A stretch of 64,000 nt of DNA from Luidia sarsii (Eukaryota; Echinodermata; Asteroidea; Paxillosida; Luidiidae): positions 10,403,284 through 10,467,283 of the forward strand of contig OX465118.1 of NCBI GenBank assembly GCA_949987565.1, given 5' to 3'. Under the pieces are notes generated by a model. It had not been told where the DNA came from. It searched no databases and saw nothing but the letters and a program-made list of their open reading frames with translations. Of the stretch, positions 1 through 10,699 are shown piece by piece. Positions within the stretch are counted from its first letter, which is position 1, and the number at the start of each line of letters is the position of its first letter. The position numbers and the translations under genes are program-made.

Positions 1-288
1 CTAGTTTCCTACTATGAGTCTCTGACATCCAAAAACTGGTCTTTTTCGTCTAAACGAAGTCAAGGAACAAGATAGCAAAGCAGTATATATATTTTTTGGA
101 GGGGGTTGCAATAATTGTGAAATTGTAAAAACACACAACACCTGATCATAATAGCTCCTCAATATTTGGCCGATCAGTAGCATAGGCCGGTTGAGCCAGT
201 GTGAAGATCGACATGCACTGTTTGGTTACTGCAACATCTTTTACCAGAAAGCTTGCATTAATTGCTCTTTTTGTTTTATATTTTTCAG

Positions 289-555
289 ACCAGGGAAATT
301 CCAATGCACCCAATCATCTATCACAAGGATGACACATTCAAGGTCGTCATTGAAGATGAGACTATCACCAACGCTACTCACCTGTTTTCAGCTTTTGAGG
401 TTTTTTTTGCTTGTTTCTATGTGTTTAATTTGTCATATCCGAAAAAGTTGACCAAGACCATGCAGTTTTTCCAGAGGCCAATATTGAACATCCAGGACAA
501 AGAGAAAGTCCATACGAGCGTGTGTGCTTTGCTAGAAAACTTAACTTATCAGTAA
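289..555 (+). CDS. Terminal coding exon of an unrecognised gene (partial, enters from left)
   Basis: After a polypyrimidine tract and the acceptor TTTTTCAG at 281-288, an open frame runs to a TAA stop at 553-555. It reads TREIPMHPIIYHKDD..., then a hydrophobic stretch (HLFSAFEVFFACFYVFNL), YPKKLTKTMQFFQRP and ends ALLENLTYQ. A poly(A) signal follows at 841-846, so this looks like the last exon of a plus-strand gene whose remainder lies left of the window. I do not recognise the family with certainty. The pattern of an aromatic-rich helix followed by YP-basic-TMxFxQR resembles the C-termini of uncharacterised animal proteins, but this is only an impression. The reading frame choice rests on absence of stops and composition. 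The exon could alternatively be non-coding sequence with a chance ORF. Confidence 0.45.
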   Translation, partial: TREIPMHPIIYHKDDTFKVVIEDETITNATHLFSAFEVFFACFYVFNLSYPKKLTKTMQFFQRPILNIQDKEKVHTSVCALLENLTYQ

Positions 556-840
556 CAATGCCCCTTCGAAAATACCATGGGCATGTGGTTCTATAAGCAG
601 TTGATAAAGGCCAGGACCATGCAGCTGGGTCTTGAGATTGAGACACTTTGGATTTCACTTCTTGATATGTTTTCCCCTGTGTATCCCTTAATTAATTAAG
701 AACATCACAAGTCGTGATATTATAAGCTGTCGTTCATAAGTTTTCCTTTATTGGAATTTTCAGTTGGATTTTTGCATGAAGTGTATACCTTTCTTGACAG
801 TTGTTTTGCAAAAGCTTCCAAAGAGGAAGAATAATGTTGA

Positions 841-846
841 AATAAA
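841..846 (+). terminator. Candidate poly(A) signal AATAAA
   Basis: AATAAA lies 286 bases after the stop of the terminal exon at 289-555, a normal 3' UTR length. No cleavage-site evidence is available from sequence alone. Confidence 0.45.
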
Positions 847-977
847 ATATGTAAAACAGTATAATGTCGCTTCATGGGTTCTTGTTAGTTTTGAACATGT
901 AAAATGAGTAATTAAACATTTTAACTCATAACAGTAGCAAGATGTAAACAAATTCGTGACGAGATGTTAAGTACATA

Positions 978-1345
978 ATTACAAGGAGTAAACAAGACAA
1001 TGACGAGGTGAAAACGAGGCAATAATGAGGTGTAAACAAGACAGTGATGAGGTGTAAACAAGACAATGACAGGATTTAAACAAGGAAATGACAAGGTGTG
1101 AACAAGACAATGACCAGGTGTAAACAAGGAAACGACAAGGTGTAAACAAGACAATGACTGGATGTAAACAAGGAAATGACAAGGTGTAAACAAGACAATG
1201 ACCAGGTGTAAACAAGGAAATGACAATGTGTAAACAAGACAATGACCAGGTGTAAACAAGGAAATGACAATGTGTAAACAAGACAATGACCAGGTGTAAA
1301 CAAGGAGATGACAAGAATTAAACAAGACAGTGACGAGATTAAAAC
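978..1345. repeat. Minisatellite, about 20/40-bp units
   Basis: Units of the form AGGTGTAAACAAGACAATGA and AGGTGTAAACAAGGAAATGA alternate across the block, so the basic period is about 20 bp with a higher-order period of about 40 bp. Long open frames on the minus strand here come from the repeat itself. No gene is supported. Confidence 0.85.
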
Positions 1346-1449
1346 TTGTTGTTTAGACGAGTGAATTCCTGTCAGTACAGACACTCGGGCAAAACAAGAT
1401 TTTTCTTGTCAGAATGACCAGCTCTGGTTTTCAGTGTGTCATCAAAAAG

Positions 1450-1655
1450 ACTTTGAATAATAGAGTATTCGGAATCGTTACCAAAAATAATCGATACCGA
1501 AGAATCAATTATTCGGAAATTCGAGTACTCGGAATCGAAACCAAAAGAATCGAAACCGAATAATCGATTTTCTGCAGATCCAATTTTTCGGAAATTCAAG
1601 TATTCAGAATCGATACCATTATACCAAAATAATCAATACCAAATAATCAATTTTC
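1450..1655. repeat. Degenerate AT-rich repeat
   Basis: Variants of GGAATCGATACC and CCGAATAATCGA recur many times. The block is a decayed short tandem repeat, with nothing coding in it. Confidence 0.6.
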
Positions 1656-1865
1656 CGAATGTGGGGCCTTAATTGGCGGTGGGACTACCCTTCATAACTC
1701 ATTACCACAATTCATTGCACTATGGACAAGACAAGTAGGCCCTACTACCGGCCAGTAGTGGAGAGGCCCCGCCCGAATTATTGATCGGCATGGATTGACT
1801 ATAATTATGCCCAATTACTACCAAATTGAGAGTTCGTTTGATTGAGCCGCATTAAGGTAATGATC

Positions 1866-2470
1866 AGAAAGTGTGCAGCCACACCTTGTTTTTTAATAAG
1901 TGGTCTTTGGAAGCTTAAGACAATCTAATATGGTTCACTCTTCAATTCTGTGTATGATTTGGAACAAATCTGGCTAATGTAGCCCTATTTGGCTGTGGAA
2001 GTGGAGAGGTCTATCCCAAAAATCCTTGCAGAAATTCTGCTTGGATGGCTACACATTTTGGGGGTGCTTTAATTGTGCTCTAAAATTTAAAAGATTCTGA
2101 GAGACGAAAGCCCAAACTACAATTTTCGTGATAAATAGGTTTGCGGTGACACCATGTAAATTCTCTTTTGTGAGTAAGTGTGGTTCTGAAAAGAACCACT
2201 CAACGTTTCGAACAGTATACTCTGTTCGTCTTCGGGAGATTGTTGATTCTAACTGGGAGTGGGGTTTATGTAGTGTAGAGAGGGATCCTGGTGGGAGGAT
2301 TAGCTCGGTGAAGGCGGGAACTGCATGCAAACCTTCAAATCTCATTTTACAATTTTCAGTATAGCTCCAAGAATTGAGATACTTTTGGGTGTACAATATT
2401 TGACTTTCAAAAAGTGAATGTTTGTGTACAGTGTTCAATGGGAGCTCGATTTAGTGTTCTGCGCCCGGCC
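1866..2470. mobile_element. Older copy of the 484-bp TIR element, with a nested insertion
   Basis: From the motif AAAGTGTGCAGCCACACCTT to GTTCTGCGCCC this region follows the two young 484-bp copies (2478-2961, 5628-6111) with many differences. It is interrupted at about 2125-2355 by a different repeat carrying TTTGCGGTGACACCATGT and TGGTTCTGAAAAGAACCAC. The younger copy begins only about 8 bases past its end. Confidence 0.6.
2125..2355. repeat. Nested repeat with TTTGCGGTGACACC and GGTTCTGAAAAGAACC motifs
   Basis: This insertion splits the old TIR element: sequence on both sides resumes the alignment to the 484-bp family at CTACAATTTT...AGTATAGCT. Related copies occur at 23997-24075 and 45470-45600, and a terminal fragment lies at 63061-63075. 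It contains the palindrome GGTTCTGAAAAGAACC-like core. Family unknown to me. Confidence 0.55.
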
Positions 2471-2477
2471 TGTGTAT

Positions 2478-2961
2478 GGGTGCAGCACACAAAATCCATC
2501 CAAGATGGCTCCGCCGAGCTGATTATCATAAAGTGTGTACCCACAACTTTTTTTTAATAAGGGGTCTTTGGAGGCTAATTAACTGATACATTGTAGAACA
2601 AGTGAAGCTTAAGACAACCTGGGGTTTCACTCTTCAATTTGGTATGAAATTTGGACCATATCTGGCTTTAAATGTGGCCCTATTTGGCTGCGGAAGTGGA
2701 GGGGTCCATCTCAAAATCCTTGCAGAAATTCGGCTTGGACGACTAGACATTTTGGGGGTGTTTTTTTCTGGGGGTAATTAGCAAAAAATCTAATCGGCTA
2801 AGGGCACTAAAATTGAAAAGAATCTGAGAGATGAAGGTCCAAACTACAATTTTAAGTATAGCTACAAGAACTGAGAGACTTTTGGGCATGGGATAATTGG
2901 CTTTGAAAGTGAGTGTTTTTGTACAGTGTTCAATGGGAGCTCTATTTAGTGTTCTGCACCC
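2478..2961. mobile_element. 484-bp TIR element, copy 1 (identical to 5628-6111)
   Basis: The element starts GGGTGCAGCAC and ends GTTCTGCACCC, which are short inverted ends. Reading it base by base against 5628-6111 I find no difference over 484 bp, so the two are very young copies of a non-autonomous element. There is no transposase ORF inside. The flank TAT is present on both sides of this copy, but copy 2 does not show an equally clear duplication, so the target-site length is unresolved. Confidence 0.75.
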
Positions 2962-3697
2962 TATAGTAAGGATGGCGGCCATTTTGGAGGGTGATTTAAA
3001 AATGGCAGGATTGTTTACAAACGATCCGTGGAGTCAAAGTAAGGACAGAGCCTCACTTAGAGGAGTGTTTTGAGACATTTACATGAGGTGAAGTTAGTTT
3101 TTAGTAATTAAAACACTGTTCTTAAGAAAATATTGGCATTTATAATGTTAACAGTGCATAATACAATACAACTATATAGTAAAACGAAACATGTTTGTTG
3201 TTTTTCGGAGTTGGGGGTTTTTGAGGGGTGTTTTTAAGTTGCTGGGGGAGACTAATGTCATAACGAGGATTATGTCAGGAGCAGTGACAGCATGGATCCC
3301 ATAATGAGCTGCTGCCAGACCCCCCCCCCCCCCGAAAAAAACCCAAAAAACCGAGAATTAAAAAAGGAATTGACTGGCAGTGTTTGGCATGGATACGTGT
3401 ACGTACGACGGTGATGGATACGGACTGAAGAATGTTTGCTCGTGAAGCAGCAATACCGGCCAAACATCGCGTATTTATAAAAAAGGTTCACATCACACGA
3501 AGAGGAAGTACTACCCCTGGAATATTGTGAGTCTCCTATGCCACAACTTCTGTGAATATGGACCATTTCTCTCGTGTCACAAAAATGCAAGCAATTCCGG
3601 GAAGAAATGCAGTCAGGGGCATAGTGAATATCAGAGCTATGATGTATATCCAGTGGTATGTGAGAGTGTTTTTAATCCTGCTACCTGCAGTTTAAGC
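2962..3697. other. Intergenic stretch, no gene seen
   Basis: The stretch contains a poly(C)/poly(A) run at 3320-3350 and otherwise unique-looking AT-rich sequence. Open frames on the minus strand at 3270-3590 run through the homopolymer, have no recognisable motifs, and are not called. Confidence 0.4.
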
Positions 3698-3700
3698 AAA

Positions 3701-3988
3701 CCCTAATCCTAGCCCTAACCCCAACCCCAACCCTAACCCCAACCCCAACCCTAACCCCAACTCTAACCCTAACCCTAACTCTAACCCTAACCCTAACCCT
3801 AACCCTAACCCTAACCCTAACCCTAAGCCTAACCCTACCCCTTCCCCTACCCCTAACCCTGACCCTAACCTAGGCCTAACCCTAACTGGCCCTATCCCTT
3901 GCCCTGGCTCTAACCCTTACCCCAATCCTCACCCTAACCCTAATCCAGACCCAACCCCTAAAATCATATACCCATCCCTAAACCTAGA
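3701..3988. repeat. Interstitial telomere-like repeat (CCCTAA)n with variants
   Basis: CCCTAA units predominate, with perfect runs at about 3784-3832. They are interleaved with CCCCAA, CTCTAA, CCCTGA and CCCTTA variants that become more frequent toward the 3' side. The vertebrate-type telomere hexamer in an internal position flanked by ordinary DNA on both sides marks an interstitial telomeric sequence. Confidence 0.9.
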
Positions 3989-4148
3989 TTGTCTTACTTT
4001 TTTTCTGCTATGTCTTTGCAAGTGTTACTCGTGGTGATATATCTGCAAATTTGTTGCCCCCATTTGTTGACAAGGTGTGGGTAGAACTATTTAATTAAAG
4101 ACCAACCTGCACAGACATTTATCGTGAACAGCGTTATCACTGATATTC

Positions 4149-4490
4149 CTAATTAGTCTCATATCTTGCTCTCACAATGTACTCGTCACATGACAGTGTG
4201 TCTGAGACGGCCAAGTCTACACTCCTCAGCCGGTTCTTGGACTCGGAGTGTGCCACCACGTCGAGGGTGTGTCTGCTGATGTTCAAGTGCAGCTTTTTAG
4301 AACACAGTTCCACTGAGCTCTGTGTCAACAAGTCAATAACTTGCTCTGTGTTGATCTGGTCCACTAACTAGCTGTGTCTGCATGTTCAGATGTTTCGGCT
4401 ACAGAATTCACAGTCATACGGTGGATCTCGTCAACCAGAGTCATCTCTTCATCTTTCGAGCGAAGCGAAGCAGCATCACATTCCTGCAGT
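4149..4490 (-). pseudogene. Possible degenerate coding fragment
   Basis: On the minus strand one frame gives DQINTEQVIDLLTQSS... to a TAG stop at 4149-4151. The frame just upstream gives DEEMTLVDEIHRMTV before a stop, so two protein-like segments are joined by a frameshift or an unrecognised splice. Composition is more protein-like than the surroundings, but I recognise no family and find no convincing gene structure. It may be a pseudogene piece or chance. Confidence 0.2.
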
Positions 4491-5627
4491 CCTCCTATGC
4501 AGTTTGTACTGCATCATAACATAATTCACCTCGATCATTCATTTGTAAGATTCATTGGATGTAATTGCCAGTGTATCAGCCTAGCTGGCATGTCTCGGTG
4601 TTGATTTGAACAGGGCGTGCCTCCTTCATCAGGTGCCAAATGGTTGTGTCGTTTTGAGCTAAGACTTTCGCATCTTGTAAATGCTCGTCAACCTCTGTCC
4701 ATAATTAGGCAATTGATGCAATGAGTGGTATATTCAGATTCATAAAGTAATTCTGATCATGTAGCAAGAACACTGTCCCCTTTTGTAGTATTTTTGCCAT
4801 TATGTGCAAATTTAATTATAATAATAACAAGTTTGAAATGCTTGTTTTCAAGTAACGGGCCCACTCACGCAGCCAGGAAGCATCCCTGCCCTAATTTGGG
4901 CAATTAGAAGGTATTTTAAGGGCTGTGGGATGTAGTTTCAAAAATACCCAACATCAACCCCCTCCCCAACATCTCCCTAGCAACCCAAGGGGACTCAGCA
5001 ATACCATCCACCTGTTGAAAGAGCCCAGAGGTCATGCCACATCAACCAGAAGTCAACTTACAGTGATGGCAGCCAACAAGCTCCGCCCACTCCCGACCCC
5101 CCTTTTACCACTTTAAGGGGCAGGGTGGTCAGTTTGAGTCGGAAAGTGTTGTGAAGATGACCCATGCATTTCCCTTACCCAAGTCAATTGCAAAATAAGA
5201 CTCAATATTAATGTGTGGTAATTGATAATGTGAGGAAAGTAAATCCTCCCCCCCCCCTCTCCGCCCCCTGTATTTTGACACCTCTTTGACACCTCTTTGA
5301 CACTCTGTGCCCCCTCCTGTTGATTAATTACACAGTTTGTAATGTCGCGATTACTGTAACATCAAAATTATGACACAAGAACAACTAATTAAGGGGGAAT
5401 TTGGATGAAACTTATGACTTGTCCCTATAGTGTACACATTGTTATGCAGTGGTTTCTCATGCCAGACTGTGCACAAAGGCATGGGCACCCACCCATCACA
5501 TTTTCAATCATTGCGGACAAACGCAATACTTTTTTTCAATTTTATTTTTACATGTTGCATCAGTACCATCTTTGCCACATTTTAAGCCCAATTTTGTGAT
5601 CCAACTCTAAAGTTTAGCCCCCTTATA
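4491..5627. other. Intergenic stretch, no gene seen
   Basis: AT-rich unique sequence with short homopolymers (C-run near 5250) and a triple TTGACACCTCT repeat near 5276-5300. No conserved coding potential or RNA gene was recognised. Confidence 0.4.
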
Positions 5628-6111
5628 GGGTGCAGCACACAAAATCCATCCAAGATGGCTCCGCCGAGCTGATTATCATAAAGTGTGTACCCACAACTTT
5701 TTTTTAATAAGGGGTCTTTGGAGGCTAATTAACTGATACATTGTAGAACAAGTGAAGCTTAAGACAACCTGGGGTTTCACTCTTCAATTTGGTATGAAAT
5801 TTGGACCATATCTGGCTTTAAATGTGGCCCTATTTGGCTGCGGAAGTGGAGGGGTCCATCTCAAAATCCTTGCAGAAATTCGGCTTGGACGACTAGACAT
5901 TTTGGGGGTGTTTTTTTCTGGGGGTAATTAGCAAAAAATCTAATCGGCTAAGGGCACTAAAATTGAAAAGAATCTGAGAGATGAAGGTCCAAACTACAAT
6001 TTTAAGTATAGCTACAAGAACTGAGAGACTTTTGGGCATGGGATAATTGGCTTTGAAAGTGAGTGTTTTTGTACAGTGTTCAATGGGAGCTCTATTTAGT
6101 GTTCTGCACCC
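5628..6111. mobile_element. 484-bp TIR element, copy 2 (identical to 2478-2961)
   Basis: It has the same ends (GGGTGCAGCAC / GTTCTGCACCC) and, by eye, the same 484 bases as copy 1, about 3.15 kb away in the same orientation. Flanks are CTTATA on the left and GTATAG on the right. Non-coding. Confidence 0.75.
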
Positions 6112-6178
6112 GTATAGGGGTAAGAGCGACCTCTAGAGTTTTACGAAGCCACACTTGTGGTTGTCAAGTTGTTTACAA

Positions 6179-6961
6179 TCTATCCTCGTGACTGTATGTC
6201 GACTTTAGACTGGTGTCATCAGTCTTGGATATCGTCGCGTTAGATTAACATTGTAAGCGACTGGATGCAAGACCACACGAAATCCATGACGGCATTGTTC
6301 CCAGGCGACTTCACATGCATTCCAAAAGCGTCAAGACGGGTAGGAAGGGCGCCAGACTATACTGCTTAAAAAAAAAAAAGTCTCACGACCACCGGCGGTT
6401 TGGAAAGGTAACGTATGTTGTCGCGATCCTCTGCCGAGTATGAATATACATATCGTATGACGTCACTGCACAACGATCCGCATCCGTACTACTCCGAATC
6501 CGCACCACTGACAATAGTATAGAATAATACTCTGTACTACTCTGATATCGTGCCAGATGTGCAGTAATTATATGCACACGTACCTTTGCAGTTATTCTCT
6601 GCTGAGACGCGCGCCGTCTCTTCACAGTGTCGCGACACTTATACTTTATAGTCAGTGGTGCGGATACGGATCGGTCGTATCCGGATCGTTGTGCAGTGAC
6701 GTCATACCTAATGAATATTCATGCTCGGCAGAGGATCGCGACAACATACGTTACCTCTATCCTCGTGACTGTATGTCGACTTTAGACTGGTGTCATCAGT
6801 CTTGGATATCGTCGCGTTAGCTTAACATTGTAAGCGACTGGATGCAAGACCGCATGAAATCCACGACGGCATTGTTCCCAAGCGACTTCACACGCATTCC
6901 AAAGGCGTCGAGACGTGTAGGAAAGGCACCAGACTATACTGCTTAAACAAAGTCTCACGGT
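6179..6961. repeat. Two ~200-bp direct repeats flanking a ~350-bp foldback
   Basis: Sequence beginning TCTATCCTCGTGACTGTATG at 6179 recurs at 6756 (577 bp downstream) and is followed for about 200 bp with few differences, each copy ending near AGTCTCACG. Between them 6407-6755 is a long imperfect palindrome whose arms begin GGTAACGTATGTTGTCGCGA and match for roughly 130 bp. This is either an insertion at a duplication junction or a composite element. Confidence 0.75.
6407..6755. mobile_element. Foldback element with ~130-bp inverted arms
   Basis: The left arm GGTAACGTATGTTGTCGCGA continues through CTCTGCCGAG and TGACGTCACTGCACAACGAT. The right arm is its reverse complement ending CGTTACC at 6755. 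No coding capacity, and no obvious target-site duplication. Confidence 0.7.
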
Positions 6962-7202
6962 CTTAAACCCAGACGACCACCGTAGGAATCATTTCAGATT
7001 GGAAAAACGAACCGACTATTAGGGACAGGTCATCAACAGCCGTCATGTGATTCATCGCATTGCAAAACAAGTGACACTGACAGCCAAACAGAATTCCACC
7101 GTTTGCAGACCGTCTGCACAAATATGGCAAAAACGGCCGGAGATTCCACCGTAAATAAGCAGGCCCCCGCGCCAGTTTTGGATGGTTAAGGGACACCAAG
7201 AG

Positions 7203-7218
7203 GCCATGATATCATGGC
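7203..7218. repeat. 16-bp perfect palindrome GCCATGATATCATGGC
   Basis: Perfect inverted repeat in otherwise unremarkable sequence. Significance unknown. Confidence 0.5.
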
Positions 7219-7539
7219 TCTATATCGACGGATTTTCCCGCACCGGGACAAGAAGGGCCGATGGGGTTTTCGGTCGGCACGAGCCCACAAGAATGACTAC
7301 AATTTCATGTAAGTACAAAACAGTGTCAGTGTCACACTCACTGACTCAGTGTCATGCTGTCGGCAACCACATTGGACAAACATGCATTTTGTACCCCTAG
7401 TTTTGAATGAGAATAAATTCACAGATTTGCCCGTCTTCGTCACTTTTTTTTTGTCTCTGTTCATGTATTTGATCGCTGTATTGTCCAAAGCAAAGATTCG
7501 TACACATCGTAGATTCTAAGAAAGTAACAGTTGAATGCG

Positions 7540-7735
7540 GTACTGAGTATTCCAACTCCAAGCATGGTCCAAGTAACTTGGACCTGACATTGACAATCGC
7601 CCTTTTGAAATTTTAAGGGGGGGGGGCAATAGTATGGGTCCAAGGACTTCAGCAGGGTAAAACGCATGGCCATGGCATGAGACTGTTTCACGGGTGTTTT
7701 CGGGGTAAGATCTGGGGATTTCAAAGTCTATTTTC
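7540..7735. mobile_element. Partial MITE of the AGTAACTTGGACC family
   Basis: It shares AGTAACTTGGACC, CAATCGCCCTTTT, GTTTCACGGGTGTTTTCGGG and GGTAAGATCTGGGG with the longer copy at 57728-57976. One end is missing. Confidence 0.55.
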
Positions 7736-7859
7736 TTAACTTAATAATATTCTTACAAACGTACAATATTTAATTATGTTGATGGGCCTATTCGTTTGTT
7801 TTGCACAGATCAGCCCCCTTTGTTTTCCAAAATGTCCTTTTCCTATGAATGATTAATCG

Positions 7860-8038
7860 CAGTGGCTGTTGTTACGGCAGTCGTCCGTGTGGTTCCCTGA
7901 CTTGATTGTATTTTGTCAGCATTGCAGGCTGGTTGAACCAGTCTATTAGCTAATAGTCTGGTTCCAAGAGCTAAACATCCTGACAAATACTGTGAAGTCA
8001 GGGAACCACACGGACGACTGCCGTAACAACAGCCACTG
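7860..8038. mobile_element. Foldback MITE with perfect 44-bp inverted repeats
   Basis: The arm CAGTGGCTGTTGTTACGGCA... at 7860-7903 is the exact reverse complement of 7995-8038 (...AACAGCCACTG). The 91-bp centre contains a smaller inverted motif around GACTATTAGCTAATAGTC. No ORF. The perfect arms indicate a young insertion. Confidence 0.8.
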
Positions 8039-8046
8039 ATTACCGG

Positions 8047-8106
8047 TAGTCCGAGTAACTTGGACTTGCATGCTTTGCGCCGTTACTCCAAGTTACTCAG
8101 ACTAAT
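8047..8106. mobile_element. Short MITE of the TAGTCCGAGTAACTTGGAC family
   Basis: TAGTCCGAGTAACTTGGAC at the left and the inverse TCCAAGTTACTCAGACTA at the right, with a 23-bp spacer. The same ends occur at 53727-53833, 57728-57976 and 59287-59407. Confidence 0.65.
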
Positions 8107-10310
8107 GAATAATGTGCTACACGCATGTGCTAGTCAGCTAGTCACAAACAGTTTTAACTTGATTCTTCTCATTTATTTCTTCTTCTTAAAAAAAATGATA
8201 ACCATTGCAGATCACCAGAAGTGTTAGCATCGCAGAAAAGGTGAGTGCTTTCCTCATTTCTAGTCAGAAGCTCAGTACCAGTTTTTGAATGAAAAACTGA
8301 AATGACACATCATTGTGAGATTTTTTTCCATGTGTATTGAGCGTTCGGTTCCCTCTCCCCAGCCTTTCTGATCTGTTCAATATTTCAGTACAATTTACAT
8401 ACATCACTCGGTTTCTAACAATGTATGGTTTTGAGAATGAACAAGTAGTAGGCCTAATGTCAGACTGTACTGTGAATACTAGGCCCCCTACTGGTTAAAT
8501 AAGGTTGGAATTTGGAAGTTTTCTGCCTAAAGTTGATTTTAGCCTTTTATACATACATGTACTCCGTAATTTAACTATTTTTTTTATATTTTTTGATCAT
8601 CGTACCGCTATGTACACGTTTTTTCCTTTATTTGTTGCCCTTTATTTGTTTAAATTTAGTTTTTATTAAAATTATTTTCAGATTGATTAAAGCTTAGGCC
8701 TATTGCAACTTTTTTGTATAGGCCTATATCGCTTACACATGTATTTAAGTTTTTAGAAAAGTATTGTAAATATGTATAATGTACATTTCCCTCCTGAAAA
8801 TCCAAATCCAATTACATACTGTAGGCAGTCCATTTGTTTATCCATGGAAAAGAGCATGTGAGTGAAGTCAGATTACATTGCATAACCGTATCTAACGACA
8901 ACACACTGCACGTGCATTATGCAATGTACAGTTTGCCTACTGTATGATAGTTCGCTACATAAATGTATGTTTGACCTTTGTTCTGTTTAATCTCAAAGTA
9001 AATCTCAGAGTCACATGCTGTCTAGTCAAAAGTCCATGTGATGTACATGTAGCACATGTACAGTAGATTAGCCCACTGCCTGCCAGCCCTGCCCGGTGTT
9101 TTGTGCCAATTTTAGCTTTCCGAGTAATGTTACTCAACTCTTGCACAGTATACAAATGAAACAAATTTGCAAAAATGATACAGAAAAACTTTGACGGGAC
9201 TGGGACTTGAGCATGAGACCTCTGAATTTGCATACCAGGGCTCTTACATACATGTACATGTACATGTATACATGTATACATGTATCATGTACAGTACCAT
9301 CCGAACTGATGGTGGCCTTTCCAGATAGTCAACTAGTTTTTGCTGGGGTAGGGATGCCAGTGAGCTTCTAATCTAAGCATTCAACTATTAATTGGTGTAC
9401 CGGTACATGTAACGTGTATATCTACAGGGAAAAAAGCCACGTTGTCATTCAGATGCAAACAAGCAGTTGTTGTACAACCTGGGTATAAAGCAGCTCAGGG
9501 TGTCACACCAAAATAAATCACACATGACAAACATACATAAACACAAATATTGATAGAGGTCCTGAGACTCCTGACAGTTGGATCCCAGCAGTACTCTTAA
9601 TCCAAAGACAACATTTTTCTTTTGACCACAATACTGGTACTGTTACTTACTGAACATTGTATGTAACATTCGATTTTGAGCAAAAGTAATGCACTCCAGT
9701 GATTTAGGACCGACGCACATGTACGTGTACAATTACTGGCAACGTGAGAAGTCGCAAGGAATGGTTATTAAAACTAGCCATCAGACGCACGTCGACAAAA
9801 CCAGCATCCCGCCCGCTGACAACCTACACATCCTAGCCTCTGTTTAGTGACATCCCCGTTGCCATGACGGCCGTTCTGGGCATTCTCATTGCCCTCTTAC
9901 CATTGTCCTCATATCCTTGGCAAAATTGATATCCTGCCACTTGGCTTTTGTCCCCTCAATTGGCCACGTGACCCCCACATAAACATGTATGTCTGTCTGT
10001 CCGATAAAAACATGTATCGGCCTACATGTACACGTGTACATGTCTACGTAACCAGGAAGTACTGTACATGTACATGTATAGTTTCAGTAATTATCTAAAA
10101 TTAAATGCATAGTTTAACAGTGATGCGGAGCGGACGTGAACATAAAGTGAAATGCTTACATCATCATCCACCAAAATTGAAATTGAAATTGAAATTGCTT
10201 GCTCCCATCCCGAGAACAGACGGTTTGGAAAAACCTTGCTTGGACAGGAATACATGTAAAATAGAGAGGAAGAAAAGCAAGGGAAGTGAGAGGGTTGACG
10301 TCAAGAGTTA
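8107..10310. other. Intergenic stretch, SINE-like piece and TACATG runs
   Basis: Mostly AT-rich unique DNA. The minus strand at about 9180-9480 carries a decayed SINE-like element: B-box-like TCTCATGCTCAAGTCCC and the sequence TTGCATCTGAATGACAA, which is shared with SINE copies elsewhere. Runs of TACATG occur at 9250-9290 and 10020-10080. No gene recognised. Confidence 0.45.
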
Positions 10311-10316
10311 TGGTAG

Positions 10317-10695
10317 AGAGAGAGAGAGAGGGGGGGGGGAGAGAGAGCTAGAGAAAGACACAGGAAAAGGGAGAGAGGGAGAGGGAATATCTATTGTAGA
10401 GAAAGAGAGACAGAGAGAGAGAGGGGGAGATACATGTACATGTACATGACATGTACATGTAGAAAGAGAGAGAGAGAGAGAGGGGGAGATAGAAAGAGAG
10501 AGAGAGAGAGAGAGGGGGGAGGGAGATGGGAAGAGAGAGAGAGTGAGATAGAGAGCTACAGTAGAGAGAGAGATAGAAAGAGAGAGAGGGAGGGGAGATT
10601 AAAAGAGAGGGAGAAGGATGAGATACAACGAGAGAGAGAGAGAGATACATGTAGAGAGAGAGAGAGAGATACATGTACTGTACATGTACTGTAGA
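10317..10695. repeat. (GA)n microsatellite with interspersed TACATGTAC
   Basis: Long GAGAGA tracts with G-runs and embedded TACATGTACATG blocks. The Arg/Glu- and Ser/Leu-rich open frames on both strands arise from the dinucleotide repeat. Confidence 0.9.
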
Positions 10696-10699
10696 GTGT

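Noticed and set aside
978..1345. Possible CRISPR-like array of repeats and spacers
   Set aside because: Repeats are contiguous with no unique spacers, and the sequence is eukaryotic.
921..1384. Long minus-strand open frames with HCLVYTLSFPCLHLVI repeats
   Set aside because: They translate a ~20/40-bp minisatellite in three frames at once. The repetition is in the DNA, not evidence of a protein.
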